From: Clarkia xantiana subsp. parviflora
Lineage: Eukaryota; Streptophyta; Magnoliopsida; Myrtales; Onagraceae
Direction: 5' to 3'
Assembly (NCBI GenBank): GCA_036873135.1
Contig: JAPTYO010000005.1
Coordinates: 12,502,166-12,566,165, forward strand
Length of the DNA: 64,000 nt
Position 1 is the stretch's first letter. Each line of letters starts with the position of its first letter. Below are positions 10,060 to 21,299 of this stretch, piece after piece. Position numbers and translations under genes: made by a program. The notes under the pieces are model-generated. The model worked only from the letters and a program-made list of their open reading frames with translations. It did no database searches and was not told where the DNA came from.

Positions 10060-12657
10060 ATGACAGCAATTCGGAAAAATACGGGTGTTCCATCTAATGG
10101 ACCTCGTCCACCATCAAGAAGAGATCATCCCATCGACTCGAACCGACTGCCGGTACCCCCTGCAAATCCTCCATCTTCCCAACGTCCGGTCGTCAAGATG
10201 GACCGTCTCATGCCCAAGGAGATCTATCATCTTCGGCGTCAACGCCGTTGGCTCGAGGACCATCTGCTCGTGAAAGGCTACCACGTGGTCCTGCTCCGTC
10301 TTATGGATTTCCATACGGAATGCCTTCTCATGGAATTCCCTCCTATGGACATCCCTCGTACGGAGTTCCTCCCTATTCGATGCCCCCACATGGGGGTCTC
10401 CCCAGGAATTATCCCGTAACCCCAGAGCTTATGGCAGCTTTGGATGCATTGTTGGCTTACAGAGAGGCGATGAGAGCACAAGGCGGTATGCCTCCACCAC
10501 CACCACCTCAGAGTTCGTTCACCCCTTTGGTATCATCTTCTCCTACAGTACGAGGAGAGGTACCTACTCATCAACAGGTCCCTCCCCCTCCATATCAACC
10601 ACAATATCAACATTACCAACCTCCTCAATATTAGCCCTCCTCCTCCTCCCCCTACTCCTCCTCCTCCAGCGAGTCAGAACGTGAGTATGACCATGCCTTC
10701 CCCGCCTCCACGGGCTCCTACTCAACCTGTAGGAGGGATGATAACTGCTGAACAGATTGAGGCGTTGATCACTAAGAAGATGGAAGAATCTAGGGTGAAA
10801 ATACTGCATAACCTGAGGGACCGCGCTTCTCATCCATTCTCCCAAGAATTGGTGGACATCATAATTCCGGATAGTGTCTCTCCAGCAGAAATTCCTTGTT
10901 ACACGGGGAAAGGGGATCCAGTGGAACATGTACATCAGCATGAAGCTTCACTACTGGGTCGAACTAGGGATGAGAATCATATTGCTCTCCTGTTTCCGAA
11001 TACTTTAGGTGGGGCAGCCTCACATTGGTTTTTTGCCCTACCAAAGGGTTCGGTCCATTCATGGCAGTACTTGAAATCCAAGTTCCTGCAGCGTTACCTA
11101 GGAACACGACAACTGCTGAAGGGTACAAATTCGTTGGATGAGGTTCGACAAGGACATGATGAGACCTTGGAAAATTATTATGCTCGTTTCAACCAGAACC
11201 TAGCTTAGATCGATGAAGAAATGACAGAGGGGGAGATTATTCGAGCATTTAAGAGGAATCTCGGATGCCTAGGGGTTGCGTTAGAGGATAATATTACTAT
11301 GTACCCGATTTATACGCTTGAGCAGCTGGCAGCTCGAGTAAAGACTCATATGTATCTGGAGCAGACTAGGTCGTTCCGCAAAACAAAGAAGATTGTGGAA
11401 TCGGTAGCAGGAGAGATGAATAAGAAGAAGAAGAAGGAAAAAATTACTTCCCCACAAGGCCAACGTCAACCATTGACATGGGTGGCCCCTGAAAATCGAC
11501 CTCGCGACGGTCCACGCATAGAGGAGAATGGACATCGGTCGAATGAAGTTCAAGAAGTTCGTTTTACTCCTTTGAATAGGGAGCTTTCAGTTTTTTTTTT
11601 TTACATGAGATGAGACAGGAGGGTCTTGATACACCACCGCCCCCAAAGAAAGCCGGAGTGCAATTGGGAAACCATGCGGACCAATGGTGTGAATATCAAC
11701 AATGTAAAGGACACCACACCGACAATTGCATGCTCTTGAGGCAAGATATCGAAAAATTGATCCAACATGGCCACTTGGGAGAATTTATTGAAGGATCTCG
11801 TAAGAGGTCACGGAGCCCTCTTCCTTTGCCCACGGCCAAAGACAAAGGGAAGAGGGTGATGGAAGACAATACCCCACGAAAGAGGGTCATCAACATGCTA
11901 CATGGTGGCTATGCCTCTGGAGGGGTGGTGAGTAATGCTAGGGAAGTATATGCTTCTCAGACTAGTGACATTGCGCTATCAAGGGAGCGTCATTGGAGAA
12001 GTCAATTCTTTCTTTTTCGGAAGATGACATGAAGCAAATAAATTTCCCTCATGATGATGCACTGGTGATCACTCTGAACATTCTGGATTGTGATGTGAAG
12101 AGGATTCTAGCTGATGGAGGAAGTTCTTCAGATATTCTGTTCCTTGAGGCTTTAACGGCCTTAGGCAAAACCAAGTTGGATCTTAAGCCGATTAATTCCC
12201 ACTAATTGGTTTCGTGGGATCAACTTCTTATCCATTAGGATCAAGTCTTCTTCCTGTGGTTATGGGTTCAGGGCGAAGGAAGCTGGAAGTGCAAGTCTCG
12301 TTTATAATTGTAGACACTTCTAGCGCCTACAATGGAATTTTGGGATGAACGACGATCAATCCTTACAAGATCGTTCCTTCCACAGCACATCAAGTAATGA
12401 GATTCCCAACAAAGCATGGTATGGGGGAAGTCAAGGGAGATCAGGTGGCCTCTTGAAATTGCAACGTCAATGAGTTAAGGAGAAAATATAAGTCGATGGG
12501 TGAAGCCATGGCTATTGGCACGAAGACTGATCCGAGAGAGGAGAAGGGTCGACCGCCTCCAATTGAAAAGTTGAAAGAGATAGAGGTGGATGAGCAGGAA
12601 GGGAAGATATCTACTAACACTTTTAGTGGAGAACATCTTAAAAAGTTATATGCATGA
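10060..12657 (+). pseudogene. Gypsy (Tat-type) gag-protease pseudogene G, fused to the integrase C-terminus
   Basis: Likely start ATG 10060. Frame changes occur near 10250 and 10640, a TAG at 11206, a frame slip in a poly-T run at about 11590, and further TGA stops at about 12345 and 12455. Order: Pro-rich N-terminus; capsid-like gag about 10735-11400 (LFPNTLGGAASHWFFALP); zinc-knuckle-like CEYQQCKGHHTDNC about 11685; protease with DGGSSSDILF about 12113. After the protease-RT linker (IEVDEQEGK) the frame passes straight into SGEHLKKLYA-stop. In element H the equivalent residues, SGEHLKKHHA, are the very end of integrase. RT, RNase H and integrase are therefore absent by what looks like one clean internal deletion. 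Expressed protein is unlikely given the stops. Confidence 0.85.
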
Positions 12658-12749
12658 ATGTACGACAGTATGTTATGAAGGATAGGTAGTTATGCCTATG
12701 TCAATAAAGGTATGTTATGCCTATGGATGAATTCTACTGTAGAATAAGT

Positions 12750-13430
12750 ATAGTAAATGGGGCGGTAGACAAACCCCTCTCTCAAGTCGATCGTACAAAG
12801 AGACGATCGTCCATAAACACTCCGAATGAGTGAAATAAAGAGTCGGTAGACAAACCACTCTCTCAAGTCGATCGTACAAAGAGACGATCGTCCATAAAAA
12901 ATCCGAATGAGTGAAACAAAGATTCGGTAGACAAACCGCTCTCTCAAGTCGATCGTACAAAGAGACGATCGTCCATAAACACTCTGAATGAGTGAAATAA
13001 AGAGTCGGTAGACAAACCACTCTCCGAAGTCGATCGTACAAAGAGACGATCGTCCATAAACACTCCGAATGAGTGAAATAAAGAGTCGGTAGAAAAACCA
13101 CTCTCTCAAGTTGATCGTACAAAGAGACAATCGTCCATAAACACTCCGAATGAGTCAAACAAAGAGTCGATAGACAAACCACTCTCTCTAGTCGATCGTA
13201 CAAAGAGACGATCATCCATAAACACTCCGAATGAGTGAAATAAAGAGTCGGTAGACAAACCACTCTCTCAAGTCGATCGTACAAAGAGACGATCGTCCAT
13301 AAACACTTCGAATGAGTGAAATAAAGAGTTGGTAGACAAACCACTCTCCCAAGTCGATCGTACAAAGAGACGATCGTCCATAAACACTCCTAATGAGTGA
13401 AATAAAGAGTTACTTAGAAGAAAGAAGCTC
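12750..13430. repeat. 81-bp tandem repeat array, about 8 copies
   Basis: The core 'gtcgatcgtacaaagagac' recurs at 12786, 12867, 12948, 13029, 13110, 13191, 13272 and 13353, exactly 81 bases apart each time. Each unit carries an imperfect hairpin, CGATCGT-acaaagag-ACGATCG. Because 81 is a multiple of 3, long open frames appear on the minus strand (up to 214 codons) with a 27-residue repeat; I treat these as by-products. A further partial copy lies at 13865-13972. Location after a gypsy coding region matches the tandem-repeat 3' UTR known in Tat-lineage elements. Confidence 0.9.
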
Positions 13431-13964
13431 GTTCTCCAGATCATGAGATATGGTGTTTCCGTACCTCCCCACTGTTGACTATGTTCTCTCAAGGGGAATA
13501 TTATTAACCAATACATGATCCTATAAACAATGGATCTTGGAAAATTGGGTATTTGATTTGCTTCGGATCTAAGTCTCCAGACCCCGCCACTAAAGTAACA
13601 TCATCTGCAGACGAGGGCATATATGGTTAATCCATTATGAATGAAGAGCTAGTGAGCCACAACTCCATTTGAAATACACATATTGAAAAAGCTCATTTTA
13701 CGCTGAAGGCTCGGGGGCATATCTCATCTTAGTTCTACCAACATGGATACCTATTGATAACACGCCTTGGTATAGCCATTTTGTGCCATCAACAAGGATG
13801 TTGATTAACACGTCAGAGATGCTGATGGTGGAGATATAAGGGTTGGTAGACGGACCACCCTCCATAGTCGATTGTACGAAGAGACGATCGTTCATAAATA
13901 CTCCAAGAGAGTGATATAAGGGTCGATAGACGAACCACCCTTTATAGTCGATCGTACAAAGAGA
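13431..13964 (+). other. Unique 3' region of gypsy element G between repeat arrays
   Basis: No gene seen. A purine-rich tract (GGCTCGGGGGCATA, about 13709-13722) resembles the polypurine tract of Tat-type elements but no LTR start follows it. At about 13850-13975 two degraded copies of the 81-bp repeat core appear. Confidence 0.45.
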
Positions 13965-13969
13965 CAATC

Positions 13970-14395
13970 GTCAAAAAGACGAAGGTCGACGACCCCTCCG
14001 TAAAAAAGACAGAGGCCGACGACCACTCTGTCAAAAAGACGAAGGTTGACGACTCCTCAGTAAAAAAGACGAAGGCCGACGACCAGTCCGTCAAAAAGAC
14101 GAAGGTCGACGACCCCTCCGTAAAAAAGACGGAGGTCGACGACCACTTCGTCAAAAAGACGAAGGTTGACGACTCCTCTGTCAAAAAAACGAAGGTCGAC
14201 AACCCCTCTGTAAAAAAGACGAAGGCCGACGACCCCTCTGTAAAAAAGACGAAGCCCGACGACCCCTCCTTCAAAAAGACGAAGGTTGAAGACTCATCCG
14301 TAAAAAATACGAAGGTGGACGACTCCTCCTTCAAAAAGACGAAGGTCGACGACCCTTCCGTAAAAAAGATGAAGGCCAACGACCAGTCCGTCTCC
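13970..14395. repeat. 30-bp tandem repeat array, about 14 copies
   Basis: Units of 'aaaaagacgaaggtcgacga' plus ten variable bases, repeating every 30 bases (two per printed line). Open on the minus strand as a ten-residue periodic peptide rich in Ser, Thr and Phe; no family resemblance, so not called as a gene. Confidence 0.9.
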
Positions 14396-14404
14396 GACAT
14401 ACGT

Positions 14405-14765
14405 CACTAGAGGCTCTTCTCCAACGGACGCCACTAGAGGCTCTTCTTCGACAAACGCCACTGAAGGCTTTTCGTTTTCGCTCGCCACTGGAGGCATCAT
14501 CTATCAAGATTTTACTTTATTGCATGCCACTGGAGGCTTTTCCTTGTCGCTCGCCACTGGAGGCATCGTCGATTGAGGTTTTTCTTTACTGCACGCAACT
14601 TGAGGCTTTTCGTTACCGCACGCCACTGGAGGTTTTTCGTTACTGCACGCCACTGGAGGCTTTTCGTTACTGCACACCACTGGAGGCTTTTCGTTACCGC
14701 ACGCCACTGGAGGCTCTTCTTTACTGCACCGCCGCTGGAGGCTCTAAGTTCCGCACTACCATTGA
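14405..14765. repeat. About 27-30-bp tandem repeat array
   Basis: Units of 'cgccactggaggcttttcgt' with 7-10 variable bases, about 12 copies, directly following the 30-bp array. It lies in the 3' part of the element-G region. Confidence 0.85.
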
Positions 14766-14911
14766 AGATTTTTCTTTAGCGTTATCCGTCAATAAAGCCA
14801 AAGGCCACTTTGGAGACTTGAAGACCCGGAAGAAGATATACTTCCTAGCCAAAATTAGTGTTTACTCGTCTTTGGACAAACCCCCTTGAATGCATTCTAC
14901 GGGAGTCCGTC

Positions 14912-14926
14912 CAAAGAGGGGCAAAC
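14912..14926 (+). other. Polypurine tract before the LTR at 14927
   Basis: AAAGAGGGGCAAAC immediately precedes the LTR start TGTAAACACC. It marks this LTR as the 3' LTR of whatever lies to its left, although its right side carries a primer-binding site. Confidence 0.55.
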
Positions 14927-16836
14927 TGTAAACACCTAATTTTGGTACGCGCGACACATATATAACACGTTAAAAATGTTATGTGTAACACGTTTAAAAA
15001 AAGAAGTATCTGGATAAAGAAGGTCACATGGTTGCTAAAAAAAGGTTTAGCTCAAATAAGGATAATATATATGCAATCAATATTATGTAAAATTCAGAAA
15101 ATATATAATAAATATTTATGGCAATCTTCATAAATATATATTGTATAATTTTCGGAATTTATAGTGTATATTAGAGCAAATGTATTTTTTTCATAATATT
15201 AGGGTCCAGGCTAGCTATAAATAGTCCCTAGTATCAATGTAAAGATGACAGAAAATACACAGCAAAAAAGGAGAATAAAATATTAATTTGGGTTAACAGG
15301 TCTTTTGGTCCATGATGTTTGACAACTTTTGGGTTTTGGTCAATGATGTTTTTTTTATACCTAGTTTTGGTACCATATGTTTGCAAATTTTTTTCTAGTT
15401 TTGGTCTAACCGTTACATTCCGTCCATTTTTTGACATGTACAAGTCACGTGATCCACCCTAAACTTTCAATTTTGTTCAATTTAGTCCCTCTAATACTTT
15501 CCTAACCTTTTTTGGTTCAATTTAATCCCGAAGTTTCAAAAATTCAATTGGACCAATTGTCCAATTAGGGTCAATTTTGAAACTTCGAGACTAAATTGAA
15601 TAAAAAAAGGTTAAAAAAGTATTAGAGGGACTAAATTTAAAGTTTAGAGTGGATCACGTGACTTGAACATGTCAAAAAATGGACGGAATGTAACGGTTAG
15701 ACCAAAACTAGAAAAAATCTGCAAACATATGGTACCAAAACTAGGTTAAAAAAAACATCATTGACCAAAACCCAAAAGTTGTCAAACATCATAGACCAAA
15801 AGACCTATTAACCCTATTAATTTTTATCGATTTTCGTGCACTGCAATTACTCTCTCTCTCTCCTCCAAGTCTTTTTCCCTGTTTACCGGGAATACATCGC
15901 CGGAGCTCCGGCCACGTCCAGGCTGACATCCGCCCGTCTCGCTGCGCCCAAACGACCCGGACCGCGCTGCTGCTGGCCCCGTTGGACCCTCGACGTCGAT
16001 TTGCTGTCACGTGCTGCTCGGAATCGTGCCGTGCCCCTTGCCCCGACGTGAAGTTCCACCGGCGTCCTTCCGTGCCTTACCAGATTTGTCGCCGGAGTCG
16101 TGCCCGTCATCTCCCTCCGCTCCCGTCGCCGCTGTTGCTGTCGTCCCGCGCCTCTGGAGCCCCTGCAAACTGCTGCCACCATCTCCGGCGAAGCAGCGTG
16201 GCTCTTCTCCTAGAGCAACATCAGGTATCGTCTCTTTCCTCTTTTTATTTTATTTTATTTTATTTTTTTAATTATTATTATTACTATTTTCTGTTGTTAT
16301 TAATATTATTAATTTATTATTATTTTTATTATTATTCCATGTTAATTAACTAGTTTAAATGTAGATTAATTAGATAACATTTTTATGTATATATGTGTAT
16401 GACATGTAGTTATTAAATTATATCGTGATCTCGAGCATGTTTAGTTTTGTTAGGATTTTATCTCGATTAGGAATATTGTATACCTAATAGTTTTTTTAGG
16501 CGTAAATTGTTGGTTTATAAATTCGTATATGAAAATTATTTTAATCTTGATATGATTAGGATAATTCGACGTAACATATGTTTAAACTTTAAAATTGGCA
16601 AATTGTTTAATTAAGTACCGAAAAGGCGTGATTAGAATTTTTTTTTTTTAATTCGTAACAGAACCTGTGAACTCAATTTTGGATCGCAGACCAGTTAATA
16701 TGCTTAGGTGTTTAATTCATTGTTCACATAGGTAATTTAGGTTTCTAGTTAGCCGTAATTAGCTAGTGGCGACTCTTTTAAAAAATTCCATATTTTCAAA
16801 ACATTAGATCGCCTTAGGTTAGATTTAGGTCTGACA
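14927..16836 (+). repeat. Gypsy LTR of family F, interrupted by foldback element M3
   Basis: Starts TGTAAACACCTAATTTTGG and ends GGTCTGACA, followed by a PBS-like sequence. A second copy with the same start and a matching end (GTCCGACA) forms the solo LTR at 51840-53581, which supports the borders. TATA box CTATAAATA at about 15216-15224. A GC-rich segment (15895-16220) lies downstream of the TATA and gives spurious open frames. Removing M3 and its duplication leaves about 1.38 kb. Confidence 0.75.
15281..15823. mobile_element. Foldback MULE-like element M3 (15290-15814) with 9-bp TSD
   Basis: Starts GGGTTAACAGGTCTTTTGG and ends CTATTAACCC, with exact 9-bp duplication TATTAATTT at 15281-15289 and 15815-15823. 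Almost the whole 525-bp element is one inverted repeat, with the turn near 15550 (CAATTGGACCAATTG). Its termini match M1 closely (ACAACTTTTG, TTTGGTACCATATGTTTG), so the two belong to one family. It sits inside a gypsy LTR and is therefore younger than that LTR. Confidence 0.87.
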
Positions 16837-17650
16837 ATTTGACGACTCTGCTGGAGACTTTTTAGAGGGTTTGGGCTTGTCATGTTTGCTTATTTGCCAT
16901 GTTTTAATTTAAACATATTTTTCGTCGTTATTCTAACCAAAGTTTTTTTTTCTCCAAAGGTACAAAGTTTTTATTTTTATTTTTCCTAACAAGTTTTTTT
17001 TTCTTATGTTGTTGTTTGAAACCCCACATACTCACTTTTAGCATAATGTCCAAAACGCCTCAAACCCAAGGCGACTAGGAACCCTGGAGGTTTAGTACGG
17101 TAGGACTGGAGCGGTAGTTCCGCCGGTACGACTCGGAAAAAAAACACTCGCTCGTGTAAGTCCCGAGATCCCATTTTAGGGGGAGGAAACCACCGTGTCG
17201 GGAACCTATCAGTTGAATCTCCCCGTTAGGGTTTAGGGTTTAGGGTTAGGGAGGAAACCCAACTGCGTCTCGAGTACGCCTGGTAGGTCATGTGTATGAA
17301 GCAGTAAAATGTTTTATACAGAAACAGATCATTTGACGTGATTCACTCGTGACCGCGCTGCTGCTGGCCACTGTTTTATAGCTTAAAGTTCTCGACTATC
17401 TATGCGACAATCATGGATAAAATACGCGAACTTCAGATCAAGAACCCTACCATTGTCATTCATCGCTCGTTTGAGTTACTAAAATTTTGGTTATTTTGAG
17501 ATTCGGATTTATTGAATAAAGTAGTTTCCGTTCGATTCAAAATGTGATCTACTTGTCAAAATTAATCGACCCGGTTAATCAGGATCGATCTGAAACGAAA
17601 TTTCGGCCAGGTAAAAGTGGTCGAATAAAACGAAACGATTCACGTACTCC
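16837..17650 (+). mobile_element. Primer-binding site and 5' leader of gypsy element F (truncated)
   Basis: After the LTR comes TGACGACTCTGCTGGAGAC (16840-16858), close to the PBS form seen in Ogre/Tat-type plant gypsy elements. The leader includes 'aaaaacactcgctcgtgtaag' type sequence (about 17138-17160) and AGGGGGAGGAAACC repeats. A short telomere-like run lies at 17226-17251. No gag is found; the element is cut off where copia-C sequence begins at about 17650 (border approximate). Confidence 0.55.
17226..17251 (+). repeat. Short telomere-like repeat (TTAGGG/TTTAGGG x4)
   Basis: Four consecutive units TTAGGG, TTTAGGG, TTTAGGG, TTAGGG within the gypsy F leader. Too short to mark a former chromosome end. 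Confidence 0.7.
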
Positions 17651-18780
17651 ATCAACTCAGTCAGGACAACTGAACTGAACATACACATCGATTGTGTAGC
17701 TAGATCGAAAGATTTAGTATTTCTTAATTGTTAGTACTCCATAATCATGTGCGAAACCGTTGGATTAAATTGATTTAAATTCAGAAATGAAACAATTTAA
17801 CCATAAGTTAAAACTTCGGTAAATAGCGCCACGCGCGTGTGGACCTCGAAAGATTGAACCCATCGTTTCAAAATACGAGTTTAATGATGAAGTGTTTGAA
17901 TGATTAAGTGCTGAATTTTCGTTTGCATCCCTTCGGAAAAAAATTACTGATAACGTTTACATGGAAAGAAGTATGCTTCATAAGCTACCACGACTTTATA
18001 AAAGTATCAGCTGACGCATAGGGTGAAAACCCAAGATGCTCAGTTCGGAGATGTGATGAAATCCTTGAGATAAGTTTGCAAACGAAGAAGGATAAAGTCG
18101 GTTAAACAGTTTTCCTTCCATACACCTTGAACGATAAGTCAAGATAGGCATTCAAATCAAATGACACACTTCAAGAAGCACAATTCGTAAACATAATGTT
18201 AGAGTCAATCTATCAATACGTTCCCGATGGGATGAAAGGAGATGATTCACATTTATGTAAAATTGTGTTCCAGTGAAGTCGCCATAAAAGCTAAAGAATG
18301 ATAATGAGTTAAATCATATCATCGCGTGACATTAAATTGCACACTAAACACGTATTTAGGACAATAGTATGTTACCTACTCTTAGCAAATACCTGTTTAA
18401 AGCTTTTAAAAATGGTGTCGTGGTCGAACATGAGACATTACGTCACTTGAGGACGAATTTCCAATGCATGGTCTGTTTCAAACTGATGTAGTCTTGAACA
18501 AACCAGAGCAGTAACACTGACAATCAGGTCCCACTTAATTCGAGTTGGAGAGAATTGAACCATCAAAAACTCAAGTGAATGACATGGTAAATGATAACGG
18601 AAACATTTTCATAGTAAATCCAGTGGGAGGAATTAAACCTACCACATGAGATCACTGTTGCCGCAAAGACGAATCAAGTAGCACCTGATAGTCATATTAC
18701 TGAACCAGGAATGCCACAACTGCCTAGACTACCCATTGTTTCCAGTGGGAGTTACCCATTGTTTTCAGTGGGAGTGATCC
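17651..18780 (+). pseudogene. Eroded protease-integrase region of copia C
   Basis: No open frame of note, but the sequence is the reverse complement of matching stretches in A (about 35790-36780) and B (about 40450-41470), for example the 'gaggacgaattt' area, which in element D is coding (about 55610). So this is decayed integrase C-terminal and linker DNA, shared by three copies. Confidence 0.6.
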
Positions 18781-20570
18781 GACCAACTTGGTTCCAGGTC
18801 CTAGTGATCAAGGAATTCATCTCGGAAATAAAACCCCGAGACCAAGAGGTCATCCAAGGAAAGTTGTAGGTCAAGGTTCAAGCACTTCTCTTGTTCCCAA
18901 TGAAAGTGATTCTACGATGAGAGGTATTACTCCGAGTGGGAGAAACGTTCAGACTCAAGATGGGATTAACAAGCCTAGACGAATGTCAAAGGCATCGAAC
19001 CCAGTGAGCATTGGAAAGACCTCAAGTGGAGAAATGGAGGAAAAAAATAAAAGAGAGTGATCGCCTAAATGAAAGCCATTATAGTCTATAGTTGATTTAC
19101 CTGCTAACCACAGGGGCACAAAGATACGGTGAGTCCTGAAAAAGAGACTCACCACTGATGGAACAGGTTAGGCAATACAAAGCCCACTAATTGCGAAAGG
19201 ACATACTCAATTCCACGGAGTTGACTTTGACAAAATAAACTCATCAACTGTGCGTAAACCACGGCCGGGGCCAATTATGGTCCTGGTCACAAGTCTCGAC
19301 CTCGAGCTGCACCAAATGAAGGTTAAGACCGCATTCCTCCACAGAAACCTGGAGGAAGAGATCTATATGGAGCAATCAGAGGGTTTCATTACTCCTGGCA
19401 ACGAACGTAAAGTTTGTAAGCTCCAAAAATTCATATACGGTCTTAAACAGTCGTCTCAGCAATGGTACCGCAGATTCCACGAGGAAATCGTAGGAAACGG
19501 ATTCGTGAATCTTCACGAGCATCCGTGCGTGTATTATAAGACCTCCGGGTCTAAGTATGTCATCTTAACCTTATACCTGGACGACGTACTCATTGCCGCA
19601 AACGACGTGAGTTTTATGAACAAGTCAAAGTCATGGTAGAAGCCACGTAAATCTTAGGCATTAAAATTGCTTGAGATCGGGCTACCCGGAAATTATGTCT
19701 ATCTCAAGAAGCCTATATTAACAAATTGTTGAAAAGTTTCAGATTACAGGATGCCAAACCCGTGGATACGTCGGTGGTGTTTGGGTGCGCACTGTCAAAA
19801 CGTGACGGCCCCAAGAACCTGGCACATCGAGAACATATGAAGGGTGCAGAGTATTTAAGAATGGTTGGTAGTCTGATGTATGCCATGCAATGCACCCGTC
19901 CGGATATCTATTACTAAGTGGGCCTAATAGCACGTTTCCAATCAGATCCTGGCTATCAACATTTAAAGGCTGTAAAACGAATTATTCGTTATCTGAAAGG
20001 TACTGCCGACTACACACTGTGCTATGAGGGCGTGAAGTTAGAATTGACTGGTTACGGTGACGCCGACCACGGTGGCGATCCGGATGATCGTAAGTCCATT
20101 TGCAACGATTCGATAAAGGGCTCATTGGGATAGATGTAGATGAACTATAACCCCCCTAGAAACGTTTCTCCTTGCTAATGCCGCCATTTCATGGACGAGA
20201 AAGAAGAAAACCTGTGTCGCGTTGTCCACGATGGAATCAGAATTCGTAGCCCTCTCCAAGAACGCACAGGAAGCGGTCTGGCTGAAAAGGCTTCTTACTG
20301 CACTGCTTGATGGCAATGTCGGAGGTAAAACCTCTGAAGGTGTTCTCTGACAGTCAGGCAGCCATTGCAGCAGTGAAGAATCCGAAGTACTAGAGTAGGA
20401 CCAAACACATTGTTGTGAATTACTTTTATGCTAAATCTATGGTAGAAGACAATATAATCACTTTGGAATACTTGTCCAGTGATAACATGGTTGCAGACCC
20501 ATTAACTAAACCACTACGCAGGGAGATATTTTAAAAGCATGTAAAACTGCATGGATTGGGTAGGGTTTAA
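18781..20570 (+). pseudogene. Copia C reverse transcriptase-RNase H pseudogene
   Basis: Fragments in order: linker (GPSDQGIHLGNKTPRPRG, about 18800-18860); RT palm with VKTAFLHRNLEEEIYMEQ (about 19323) and the catalytic YLDDVLIAAND (about 19572-19605); connection PVDTSVVFGCALSKRDG (about 19757); RNase H with TMESEFVALSKN (about 20230), DSQAAIAAVKNPKY (about 20350) and ADPLTKPLRREIF (about 20490-20530). Stops at 19638, 19915 and others, an acceptor-less insertion near 20110-20160, and the frame slip near 19275 shared with A and B, make it non-functional. Confidence 0.85.
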
Positions 20571-20716
20571 AAGTGGCATGTATCTGTGATAACATTTTGA
20601 TAATTGAAAGTTACATTTTTTAAAAAAAAGAATTGCAATTGAGTTTATGATCGATCGACGTCATAATGTTTGAATACATCAGATTTATGGTCTATAAACT
20701 AAGTCGTAGGAGGACG
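20571..20716 (+). other. Start of copia C 3' tail
   Basis: Non-coding sequence after the RNase H stop, continuing at 49189 beyond the insertion of element A. It matches the reverse complement of the A tail near 22290-22440. Confidence 0.6.
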
Positions 20717-21299
20717 TGTTAGATTACGGGGAGTAATCACTACGGATACTATAAACAAGGTACATACTAGTAATATCAATTACGCAGCGGAAGTTTCACA
20801 CATACCTTTAAGATGATCCGTAGACCCAAGATCTTCTCGATAGGGAGTTCACGATCCTCCGGTCGGGACCCGTAGAGGTTCTTGTTAGAGAAGCCCTACC
20901 TGGTGTAGCTCCACAGCAAAACCTCTGATCGATTCTTGGCACAGGGATAGATCTCTGGAGAGTTTGCTCGAAAGAAATTTGGCACACCTTCGGTGAGGTA
21001 AGGGGTTCGGCTGAACTAGGTGTTATGGGAGGAGGGTTTTTCTCTCTAAAACTCTTTTGTGGGGGAATTATGATTAACCCTAAAATTTCCCTAATACCTC
21101 TTATTTATAGGAGGAGTAAAGTGGACAAAAGTCCACTTTACCCTAACCATACATTCGGCCGGCCTATGTATTTGGGGAAGCCCAATTTTGGGCCTCCAAT
21201 GTGGCCCAATTACCCTAATGTGACATTTACCCAAGTTCATTAGGTAAACTATACATATTATGGGCTACCAATTACGACGCCCATCACCATATGCTTACA
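20717..21299 (-). repeat. Copia A 3' LTR
   Basis: TGTTAGATTACGG at the left border and GCTTACA at the right. A minus-strand TATA box (CTATAAATAAG complement, about 21101-21112) sets its orientation. It lacks about 18 bases present in the 5' LTR. Confidence 0.85.

Noticed and set aside
12696..13365. Minus-strand 144- and 214-codon frames with a 27-residue repeat
   Set aside because: The 81-bp period is a multiple of three, so any stop-free frame stays open; no start context and no family resemblance.
13942..14400. Minus-strand Ser/Thr/Phe-rich repeat frame
   Set aside because: Same reason: a 30-bp period keeps one frame open.
15789..16353. Overlapping frames on both strands within the gypsy LTR
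   Set aside because: GC-rich LTR segment; frames overlap on opposite strands and are not shared with the other LTR copy at 51840-53581.
17226..17251. Interstitial telomere
   Set aside because: Only four units, embedded in a gypsy leader with other GGGTTTAGGG-like phrases; no sign of a chromosome fusion.
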